Source of the DNA: Cellulomonas sp. PhB150
Lineage (GTDB): Bacteria > Actinomycetota > Actinomycetes > Actinomycetales > Cellulomonadaceae
NCBI RefSeq assembly: GCF_003755175.1
Contig: NZ_RKHX01000004.1
Span: 1 to 64,000 of the forward strand
Reading direction: 5' to 3'
DNA length: 64,000 nt
The notes under the pieces were generated by a model. The model was given only the letters and a program-made list of their open reading frames with translations. It was not told the origin of the DNA and searched no databases. Below, in pieces: positions 7,973 to 14,334 of this stretch. The position numbers were made by a program, and so were the translations under genes. Numbering within the stretch: the first letter of the stretch is position 1; each line of letters opens with the position of its first letter.

Positions 7973-8701
7973 GTGGCAGACCTGCTCCTGCTCACTCCGG
8001 TCCCGGGCGGTTCCGCACAGGTGCTCCCCGCGCTGGGGCTGTTGTCGCACCGGGTGCGAGTCCTGCCCGTGGAGCCGTCTGCCCTCGTGGACGCCCCGGA
8101 CGCCGACATCGTGGTGCTCGACGCGCGCCGCGACCTCGTGACCGCCCGCACCACCTGCCGCCTGCTGCGCGCCACCGGCCTGACCGTCCCGCTCGTCCTC
8201 GTGCTGACGGAGGGTGGCCTCACGGTCGTCACTGCCGAGTGGGGGGTCGACGACATCGTCCTCGAGTCCGCGGGCCCGGCCGAGGTCGAGACGCGCTTCC
8301 GGCTCGTCATGGAGCGCGCGGCGACCTCGTCGTACGACGACGCCCCGCAGGAGATCAGCTCGGGCGAGCTCACCATCGACGCGGGCGGCTACACGGCCCG
8401 CCTGCGCGGGCGCCCGCTCGACCTGACCTACAAGGAGTTCGAGCTCCTCAAGTACCTGGTGCAGCACCCGGGCCGCGTGTTCACGCGGGCCCAGCTGCTC
8501 CAGGAGGTCTGGGGCTACGACTACTACGGGGGCACGCGCACCGTCGACGTCCACGTCCGGCGGCTGCGCGCCAAGCTCGGCCCCGAGCACGAGCAGCTCA
8601 TCGGCACGGTCCGCAACGTCGGCTACCGCTTCGACCCGCCGAAGGACCGCCGCGGCGCGGCCGACGAGCGCGACCAGGTCCCGGAGCCCGCCGAGGCCTG
8701 A
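7973..8701 (+). CDS. glnR: Nitrogen-metabolism regulator GlnR (OmpR-family orphan)
   Basis: 242 residues. The N-terminal receiver-like domain ([21 protein letters not shown]) and the winged helix ([31 protein letters not shown] in part, [10 protein letters not shown]) align closely with what I know of Streptomyces GlnR. GlnR controls glutamine synthetase, ammonium and nitrate genes. The family has the receiver Asp (in VVLDARRDL) but lacks a normal phosphorylation pocket and has no partner kinase; none is adjacent here. GGAGG 7 bases before GTG 7973 sets the start, although the frame is open upstream. Confidence 0.9.
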   Translation: MADLLLLTPVPGGSAQVLPALGLLSHRVRVLPVEPSALVDAPDADIVVLDARRDLVTARTTCRLLRATGLTVPLVLVLTEGGLTVVTAEWGVDDIVLESAGPAEVETRFRLVMERAATSSYDDAPQEISSGELTIDAGGYTARLRGRPLDLTYKEFELLKYLVQHPGRVFTRAQLLQEVWGYDYYGGTRTVDVHVRRLRAKLGPEHEQLIGTVRNVGYRFDPPKDRRGAADERDQVPEPAEA

Positions 8702-8715
8702 TCCCGTACGGTTGC

Positions 8716-8731
8716 TCCCGGTGAGCCGGGA
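8716..8731. terminator. Short hairpin after glnR
   Basis: TCCCGG-TGAG-CCGGGA forms a 6-bp stem with a 4-base loop 15 bases after the glnR stop. There is no T-run. It may attenuate read-through into nhaA or may be chance. Confidence 0.35.
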
Positions 8732-8773
8732 AGCCTGGTCGGCACGTCCTGACCCATGCCCTGGAGGAAGCCC

Positions 8774-10024
8774 GTGCGCCGTCCCGTCTCCGCGCTGTTC
8801 TCGACCCTGACGCCCGGTGGCGAGCGGAACCTCGCCGACACCCTGCGCGAAGAGCGCACCGGCGGCATCCTGCTGCTCGTCGGGACCGCGATCGCCCTGC
8901 TGTGGGCCAACCTCGACGCGGCGGGCTACGCGAGCGTGTCCGAGACCGTCATCGGGCCGGCCGCGCTGCACCTCGACCTCTCGATCGCGGCGTGGGCGAC
9001 CGACGGCCTCCTGGCCATCTTCTTCTTCGTCATCGGCCTCGAGCTCAAGCGCGAGATCGTCACCGGCGAGCTGCGGAACCTGAACACGGCTGTCGTGCCG
9101 ATCTTCGCGGCCATCGGCGGCATGGTCGTGCCCGCCGCGCTCTACGCGGTGGTCAACCTGCAGGACGGCGGCGAGCTCAGCGGGTGGGCCGTGCCGACCG
9201 CGACCGACATCGCGTTCGCGGTCTCCGTGCTCGCGATCGTCGGGCGCAGGCTCCCCAACGCGCTGCGCGCGTTCCTGCTCACGCTCGCGGTCGTCGACGA
9301 CCTGCTGGCGATCATCGTGATCGCGGTCTTCTTCACCGACACCATCTCGTTCGTCCCGCTCCTCGCGGGGCTCGCGACCGTCGCGGTGTTCGCCCTCGCG
9401 ATCCGGCGTGGCTGGACCAGCGGCTGGCTCCTCGTGCCGCTCGCCGTGGTGGCATGGGCGTTCGTGCACGCGTCGGGCGTCCACGCGACCATCGCCGGTG
9501 TCCTGCTCGGTCTGGTCGTACCCGCGACGGCGCGCGGCCTGCAGCGCGACGACGAGGCGTCCGAGCAGTCCCCCGCCGAGGCGATGGAGCACCGGTGGCG
9601 GCCGATCTCCGCGGGCTTCGCGGTGCCCGTGTTCGCCGTCTTCGCGGCCGGCGTGACCTTCAGCTCGGGCGTGCTGGCCGATGCGCTCCACGACCCGGTC
9701 GCGCAGGGCGTCGCCATCGGGCTCGTCGTCGGCAAGCCGCTGGGCATCGTCGCGGCCACCCTGCTCGTGGCCACCTTCACGCGCGCGAACCTCGCCCCGG
9801 GCCTGGGCTGGGCAGACGTCGTCGCCGTGGGCTTCGTCGGGGGCATCGGCTTCACCGTCTCGCTCCTCGTCGGGGAGCTCGCCTTCGGCGCCGGCAGCGC
9901 GCACGACGAGCACATCATCATCTCCGTGCTGCTCGCGTCCCTGGTCGCCGCGCTGCTCGGCGGCGCGGCACTCTGGCAGCGCGACCGCCACCACGCCGCG
10001 CTGGCCGGCACGGGAAACCGGTAG
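8774..10024 (+). CDS. nhaA: Na+/H+ antiporter NhaA
   Basis: 416 residues with about 12 membrane helices. The key acidic residues of the NhaA family are present: Asp in TATDIAFAVSVLA (E. coli Asp133 equivalent) and the Asp pair in LAVVDDLLAIIV (Asp163/164). It exchanges Na+ for H+ across the membrane. An in-frame ATG at 8756 has no Shine-Dalgarno, but GGAGG at 8763-8767 sits 6 bases before GTG 8774, so the GTG is preferred. Confidence 0.93.
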   Translation: MRRPVSALFSTLTPGGERNLADTLREERTGGILLLVGTAIALLWANLDAAGYASVSETVIGPAALHLDLSIAAWATDGLLAIFFFVIGLELKREIVTGELRNLNTAVVPIFAAIGGMVVPAALYAVVNLQDGGELSGWAVPTATDIAFAVSVLAIVGRRLPNALRAFLLTLAVVDDLLAIIVIAVFFTDTISFVPLLAGLATVAVFALAIRRGWTSGWLLVPLAVVAWAFVHASGVHATIAGVLLGLVVPATARGLQRDDEASEQSPAEAMEHRWRPISAGFAVPVFAVFAAGVTFSSGVLADALHDPVAQGVAIGLVVGKPLGIVAATLLVATFTRANLAPGLGWADVVAVGFVGGIGFTVSLLVGELAFGAGSAHDEHIIISVLLASLVAALLGGAALWQRDRHHAALAGTGNR

Positions 10025-10035
10025 GTTCTGCTCCG

Positions 10036-10968
10036 ATGAGCACGGTCGACTCCGCCACGCTACTGATCGACGGACCCTGGCAGCACCGGTTCGTCGCCGC
10101 GAACGGCGCCCGCTTCCACGCGGCCGTCGCCGGTCCCGACGACCGCGACGCCCCGCTCGTCGTCCTGCTGCACGGCGTGCCGCAGTTCTGGTGGGCGTGG
10201 CGCCACCAGATCCCGGCACTGGCGGAGGCGGGCTACCGCGTCGCCGCGCTCGACGTGCGCGGCGCGGGCGGCTCGGACAAGCCCCCGCAGGGGTACGACG
10301 TCCCGACCCTGACGAACGACGTCGCCGGCGTGATCCGCTCGCTCGGCTCGTCCGCCGCGGTGGTGGTCGGCTCCGGGACCGGCGGCGAGATCGCGTGGGC
10401 GATGGGCGCGCTCCAGCCCGACGTCACGCTGGCCGTCGGCGCGCTCGCCGCGCCGCACCCGCTCGACGTCCGGGCCAACACCGTCGCCGCGCTGCGCCCG
10501 CGCGGGCTGCGCCGGCTGGCCTACGTGCAGACTCCGTCCCGGCCGGAGCGGGCCATGACGCAGGGCGACCTCGTCGACCGCCTGCTCACCGAGTGGGGCG
10601 GCAGCGCGTCGTGGTGCGACCCGTCCGCGCGCGCCACCTACCGGGACGCCGCGCGCGTGCCGTTCGCCGCGCACAGCCAGCTCGAGCAGCTGCGCTGGCT
10701 CCTGCGCTCCACGCCGCGGCTCGACGGGCGCCGCTACGCCGCAGGGCTCGAGCGCGCCACGCCCCGACCTGCCCTGCAGATCCAAGGCGGCCGCGACGGC
10801 CTGCGTCCGCCCGCGCGCGCTCCGCTCACGGCCGAGACGGCCGCCCGCGTCGCCAGCACGTACCGGTACGAGCTGCTCCCGGCCGCCGGGCACTTCCCCG
10901 CGGAGCAGGAGCCCGGGCGCGTCAACGACCTGCTGCTCGAGTGGCTGACGGTCGTCGCCCCCGCCTGA
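10036..10968 (+). CDS. Alpha/beta-hydrolase-fold protein lacking the nucleophile
   Basis: 310 residues resembling epoxide-hydrolase-type alpha/beta hydrolases. The oxyanion segment (LLHGVPQFWWAWRHQIPAL), the acid region (IQGGRDGLRPP) and the His (AAGHFPAEQEPGRV) are all present. The nucleophile elbow, normally G-x-S/D-x-G, reads VVGSGTGGE, putting Gly where Ser or Asp should be. It may be a non-catalytic family member. It starts 11 bases after nhaA on the same strand and converges on nth. Confidence 0.8.
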   Translation: MSTVDSATLLIDGPWQHRFVAANGARFHAAVAGPDDRDAPLVVLLHGVPQFWWAWRHQIPALAEAGYRVAALDVRGAGGSDKPPQGYDVPTLTNDVAGVIRSLGSSAAVVVGSGTGGEIAWAMGALQPDVTLAVGALAAPHPLDVRANTVAALRPRGLRRLAYVQTPSRPERAMTQGDLVDRLLTEWGGSASWCDPSARATYRDAARVPFAAHSQLEQLRWLLRSTPRLDGRRYAAGLERATPRPALQIQGGRDGLRPPARAPLTAETAARVASTYRYELLPAAGHFPAEQEPGRVNDLLLEWLTVVAPA

Positions 10969-10969
10969 C

Positions 10970-11662
10970 TCACCCCTTGAGCATCTTCTCCGCTCGCACC
11001 GGGTCGTTCTCGCCCATCCCCCGCGACGGGCACAGCGCTGCGACCGGGCACGCACCGCACGCCGGCCGCCGGGCGAAGCAGGTGCGCCGGCCGTGGAAGA
11101 TCAGCCGGTGCGAGGCCATGGTCCAGTCGCGCCGGGGCAGCAGCGCGCACAGGTCCTTCTCGACGACGAGGGGGTCCTCGCTGTCGGTGAGCCCGAGCCG
11201 GGCCGCCAGCCGCTGCACGTGCGTGTCGGCGGTGATCCCCGGGATGCCGAACGCGTTGCCGAGCACCACGTTCGCGGTCTTGCGCCCGACGCCCGGGAGC
11301 TTGACCAGGTCGACGAGGCGGCCCGGCACCTGACCGCCGTGCTCCTCGACGAGCGCGCGCGACAACCCCTGCACCGAGCGGGCCTTGGCGCGGAAGAAAC
11401 CCGTGGGCCTGAGGATCTCCTCGAGCACCTCGGGGTCGGCGGCGGCCATCGCGGCGGGGTCCGGGAAGCGCGCGAACAGGTCGGGCGTCGTGAGGTTGAC
11501 CCGCACGTCGGTGGTCTGGGCCGACAGCACGGTCGCCACGAGCAGCTCGAACGGGTTGCGGAAGTCGAGCTCGCACCGTGCGTCCGGGTAGCGCTCGGCG
11601 AGCACACGGTCGATGCGGCGCGCGCGGCGCGTCCGGGCGAGCACGGTCTCGTCGAGCATCAC
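10970..11662 (-). CDS. nth: Endonuclease III (DNA glycosylase/AP lyase)
   Basis: 230 residues. The helix-hairpin-helix LPGVGRKTANVVL carries the catalytic Lys and ITADTHVQRL the catalytic Asp. The C-terminal C-x6-C-x2-C-x5-C (starting CFARRPACGAC) is the 4Fe-4S cluster. It removes oxidised pyrimidines in base excision repair. GTG 11662 or the next codon ATG 11659 can start it. Its 3' end is one base from that of the hydrolase gene. Neighbours match the mycobacterial nth-crp block. Confidence 0.95.
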   Translation of the reverse strand: MMLDETVLARTRRARRIDRVLAERYPDARCELDFRNPFELLVATVLSAQTTDVRVNLTTPDLFARFPDPAAMAAADPEVLEEILRPTGFFRAKARSVQGLSRALVEEHGGQVPGRLVDLVKLPGVGRKTANVVLGNAFGIPGITADTHVQRLAARLGLTDSEDPLVVEKDLCALLPRRDWTMASHRLIFHGRRTCFARRPACGACPVAALCPSRGMGENDPVRAEKMLKG

Positions 11663-11769
11663 CCGGGCAGCCTACGGCGACGCGCCGACATTGCTCCTTC
11701 CCAGTGATGTCGCAGGCTGCGGGCCCAGGAGTCCTCAAGTCGAGGCCGGAACTGTCCGAATCTCCAGGC

Positions 11770-12186
11770 ATGACACCACCGGTCGAGCAGCGGGTCCTGG
11801 ACCTCCGCCTCGACCGCCGGGCCCTGCGCGCCGAGCAGGCCCGGGTGGGCTGGTGGCGGCGCCTGGTCAGGGCGCGGATGGACCTCGCGGTCGCGAGCGC
11901 CGCCCGGCCGCAACCGCTCGGCGAGGAGGTCGCGTTCCACCTCCCGCTCACGGTGGGCGTCGACGTGCCGCGCCCGAGCGAGCTCGGTGGCGTCCTCGCC
12001 GGCGTCGAGCCCCAGGCGGAGGTGGGTCGCCTCGACGAGCTCCGGGCCCTCGACGCGCAGCTGGCGCGCTACGAGGCGGGCGTCCGGGACGCCCTCGGCG
12101 CCGCCACGGACCGCCTGATCGCCCGGCTCGCGGCCGACCCCGCGACGACGACGGCACGGATGCGCGAGCCGCTCTCCCGCGGCTGA
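11770..12186 (+). CDS. RsiG-like protein (possible c-di-GMP-linked anti-sigma family)
   Basis: 138 residues, ATG at 11770. Residues 20-45 (RAEQARVGWWRRLVRARMD) fit the E-x3-S-x2-R-x3-Q-x3-D helix motif of RsiG, with Gly and Arg in place of Ser and Gln. The C-terminal helix (RLDELRALDAQLARYEAGVR) would be the second half of its coiled coil. In Streptomyces RsiG holds sigma WhiG when bound to c-di-GMP. Here the motif is degenerate, so ligand binding is uncertain. The assignment is from pattern, and the partner is unknown. It lies between nth and crp. Confidence 0.6.
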   Translation: MTPPVEQRVLDLRLDRRALRAEQARVGWWRRLVRARMDLAVASAARPQPLGEEVAFHLPLTVGVDVPRPSELGGVLAGVEPQAEVGRLDELRALDAQLARYEAGVRDALGAATDRLIARLAADPATTTARMREPLSRG

Positions 12187-12210
12187 CCCCTCGATGGGGC
12201 ACACTTGACC

Positions 12211-12240
12211 AGGGCGTCCCGCTGACCAGCGGGAAGCCCT
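12211..12240 (+). terminator. Hairpin terminator after the RsiG-like gene
   Basis: AGGGC-GT-CCCGCT-GACC-AGCGGG-AA-GCCCT: a two-part stem (6 and 5 bp) with a small symmetric internal loop and a 4-base loop, 24 bases after the stop. No U-tract, as usual in such GC-rich genomes. It separates the gene from crp. Confidence 0.65.
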
Positions 12241-12336
12241 GGATTGCACGAGCACACCGCCCCGGCCGGCTCCGGCCCCGTGCGGTCGGTGACGGAGCCG
12301 CCACGCAGGTGTGCGGCCGGGAAGGTGAGGTTCATC

Positions 12337-13014
12337 GTGGAGGACGACATCGCGCTCTCGGCGCCGCTGTTCGCGGGTCTCGACGGGGACGCCTCGGCGA
12401 CCCTCGTCGCGACGATGAAGCCGCTCGAGCTGACGCGCGGCGACGTGCTGTTCCACGAGGGCGAGCCGGGCGACCGGCTCTACGTCGTGCGCGAGGGCAA
12501 GATCAAGCTCGGCCGCCGCTCGAGCGACGGGCGCGAGAACCTGCTCGCCGTGCTCGGCCCGGGTGAGATGTTCGGTGAGCTGTCGTTGTTCGACCCGGGC
12601 CCGCGCACCGCGACCGCCACGGTCGTCGCGGACGCCGTCGTCCTCGAGCTCGGCCACAGCGAGCTCGTGCAGTGGCTGCAGGAGCGTCCCGCGGTGGCCC
12701 AGCAGCTGCTGCAGGCCCTGGCCCGCCGGCTGCGCCGCACCAACGAGGCGCTCGCCGACCTGGTCTTCTCCGACGTCCCCGGCCGGGTGGCCAAGGCGCT
12801 GCTCGACCTGTCGACCCGGTTCGGCGAGCAGGTCGACGAGGGCATCCGCGTGGCGCACGACCTCACGCAGGAGGAGCTCGCGCAGCTCGTCGGCGCGTCG
12901 CGGGAGACCGTCAACAAGGCCCTGGCCGACTTCGCCGCCCGCGGGTGGGTGCGCCGCGAGGGTCGCGCCGTCGTGCTGCTGGACGTCGACCGCCTGGAGC
13001 GCCGCGCCCGCTGA
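12337..13014 (+). CDS. crp: cAMP receptor protein family regulator Crp
   Basis: 225 residues, very close in pattern to Mycobacterium tuberculosis Crp (Rv3676): HEGEPGDRLYVV, GRRSSDGRENLL, GEMFGELSLFDPGPRT (phosphate-binding cassette with the RT pair), then VPGRVAKALLDL and the helix-turn-helix DLTQEELAQLVGASRETVNK. It binds cAMP and controls many promoters. GTG 12337 is chosen because it begins the domain; an upstream ATG at 12244 would add a non-homologous leader. It is monocistronic, preceded by a terminator. Confidence 0.93.
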   Translation: MEDDIALSAPLFAGLDGDASATLVATMKPLELTRGDVLFHEGEPGDRLYVVREGKIKLGRRSSDGRENLLAVLGPGEMFGELSLFDPGPRTATATVVADAVVLELGHSELVQWLQERPAVAQQLLQALARRLRRTNEALADLVFSDVPGRVAKALLDLSTRFGEQVDEGIRVAHDLTQEELAQLVGASRETVNKALADFAARGWVRREGRAVVLLDVDRLERRAR

Positions 13015-13036
13015 CCTCGTGCGCCGCGCCCGCTGA
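12999..13036 (+). repeat. Duplicated 3' end of crp
   Basis: The last 16 bases of crp including its stop (GCGCCGCGCCCGCTGA, 12999-13014) occur again at 13021-13036, a 22-bp tandem period. It looks like a recent slippage or duplication leaving a second, unused stop context. Confidence 0.7.
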
Positions 13037-13057
13037 GCGGTGCGGCCGGCCGAGGTG

Positions 13058-13543
13058 TCAGGCCGTCTCGACGACGATCTCGACCTCGACGGGCGAGTCG
13101 AGCGGCAGGACGGCCACGCCGACGGCGGACCGGGCGTGCACTCCCGCGCTGCCCAGCACGTCGTGCAGCAGCGTGCTGGCACCGTTGATGACGCCCGGCT
13201 GGCCGGTGAACGACGGGTCGCTCGCGACGAAGCCGACCACCTTGACGACGCGCACGATGCGGTCGAGGGCGTCGGCACCCGCCGGCCCGCCCTCGGCCTC
13301 GACGAGCGCGGCGACGGCCGCGAGCGCGTTGAGGGCCGCCGTGCGGGCCAGGTCCGTGGCCTCGTCGGGCGAGACCCCCGCACCCACCTTGCCCGTGGTC
13401 GCGAGGCTGCCCGCGACGAACGGGAGCTGGCCGCTGGTGTGGATCAGCGCGCCCGTGCGCACCGCCGGGACGTAGGCCGCCACCGGCGCGGCGACGGCCG
13501 GCAGGTCCAGGCCGAGGTCAGCCAGGCGTGCGGCGGCGCCCAT
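13058..13543 (-). CDS. RidA/YjgF/Rid-family protein
   Basis: 161 residues starting ATG 13543 (MGAAARLADLGLDLP). It shows the Rid fold pattern: YVPAVRTGALIHTSGQLPF, ARTAALNALAAV, VVKVVGFVASD and HARSAVGVAVLPLDSPVEVE. It fits the YjgF-like subfamily found beside crp in Mycobacterium (Rv3678c). The usual RidA arginine that binds substrate carboxylate falls at HARSAVGV. The ATGA overlap with the DUF4177 gene shows co-translation. The open frame continues upstream over DUF4177 but in shadow. Confidence 0.85.
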   Translation of the reverse strand: MGAAARLADLGLDLPAVAAPVAAYVPAVRTGALIHTSGQLPFVAGSLATTGKVGAGVSPDEATDLARTAALNALAAVAALVEAEGGPAGADALDRIVRVVKVVGFVASDPSFTGQPGVINGASTLLHDVLGSAGVHARSAVGVAVLPLDSPVEVEIVVETA

Positions 13544-13704
13544 CAGGCCTGCTTGGGCCGCTTGAGGTAGGCGACCAGGCCCGCGTCGGGGCCCTGCACC
13601 ACCTGGACGAGCTCCCAGCCGTCGGCGCCCCACTGATCGAGGATCGCCTTGGTGGCGTGGATGATGAGCGGAATCGTCGCGTACTCCCACTGCTGCTGTG
13701 CCAT
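13543..13704 (-). CDS. DUF4177 small protein
   Basis: 53 residues, starting ATG 13704 (MAQQQWEYATIPLIIHATK) and containing WGADGWELVQVVQGPDAGL. The WEY...W-G-x-x-GWELV pattern is the DUF4177 signature. The role is unknown. It overlaps the Rid gene by 3 bases and sits exactly where Rv3678A lies in Mycobacterium. It is short and easily missed by gene callers. Confidence 0.9.
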   Translation of the reverse strand: MAQQQWEYATIPLIIHATKAILDQWGADGWELVQVVQGPDAGLVAYLKRPKQA

Positions 13705-13732
13705 GCGCGCCACCCTAGTGCCGCGCGCGCAC

Positions 13733-13791
13733 CACCGGCACCGCGGGTCTCACGGGCGACGAGCGCGCCGAGGGCCCCGTCGGTGCCGGTG
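13733..13791 (-). terminator. Possible terminator after whiB4
   Basis: CACCGGCACCG (13733-13743) is the exact reverse complement of CGGTGCCGGTG (13781-13791), 37 bases apart, in the gap between the whiB4 stop and the DUF4177 start. The long loop makes a terminator only moderately likely. Confidence 0.4.
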
Positions 13792-13799
13792 TGCGGCGC

Positions 13800-14093
13800 T
13801 CAGCGCGCGGCGAGCAGCGCGGAGTCCGCCGCGACGAGCTCGTTGCGCCACGAGCTCACCTCCGGGCGCCGGCGCAGCAGCGCGCGCCGCTCCCGCTCCG
13901 TCATCCCGCCCCAGACCCCGAAGTCCATCCGGTTGTCCAACGCGTCGGCCAGGCACTGCAGCCGGACGGGGCAGGACAGGCACACAGAACGTGCCTCTCG
14001 CTGCGCGGACCCCTCGACGAACAGCGCGTCGGGACTCACGTTGCCCTGGCCACAGGCCGCCGCGGCGGTCCAGTGCCCCTCTGACATCATCAT
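13800..14093 (-). CDS. whiB4: WhiB-family iron-sulfur regulator, WhiB4 type
   Basis: 97 residues. Four cysteines that bind a 4Fe-4S cluster are visible: AACGQG, then SVCLSCPVRLQC (C-x2-C-x5-C). The turn GVWGGMTERERR precedes the basic DNA-binding tail. Family members sense O2, NO or redox state. The motif DALFVEGSAQREA is specific to the WhiB4 group as I remember it. Three ATGs occur in a row; the first (14093) is 5 bases after AGAGG. It is divergent from ponA2, exactly as in M. tuberculosis. Confidence 0.9.
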   Translation of the reverse strand: MMMSEGHWTAAAACGQGNVSPDALFVEGSAQREARSVCLSCPVRLQCLADALDNRMDFGVWGGMTERERRALLRRRPEVSSWRNELVAADSALLAAR

Positions 14094-14334
14094 CGTTGCC
14101 TCTCCCCCTGCCCGGACGCCCGCGCCTCTGGCTGCGCACGACGTCCGCGTCAAACGTTCTCGGTCGGACCGTAGCGGCTGGTCAGGCCCCGTGGCGAGAG
14201 CCTGATCGGGTCTTTTCGGTTTACCAGGGCAAGATTCCCTCGTTCGGGGAGCGGGGTGTGCAGGTCCGGTGGAGGTCGACGGACCCGGCGGCGTGACGCG
14301 TGATCGTGACAGGACCCGCCACTACCCTGACGGC
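14094..14334. promoter_or_regulatory. whiB4-ponA2 divergent promoter region
   Basis: 241 non-coding bases between divergent starts. The stretch around 14212-14245 (TTTTCGGTTTACCAGGG) is locally A/T-richer than the surroundings and may hold promoter elements, but I cannot assign -35/-10 boxes with confidence. No strong inverted repeat was seen. Confidence 0.4.

Noticed and set aside
12267..12300. CGGCTCCG...CGGAGCCG inverted repeat before crp
   Set aside because: Eight-base GC-only arms 18 bases apart are likely by chance at this GC content and do not match a known Crp site.
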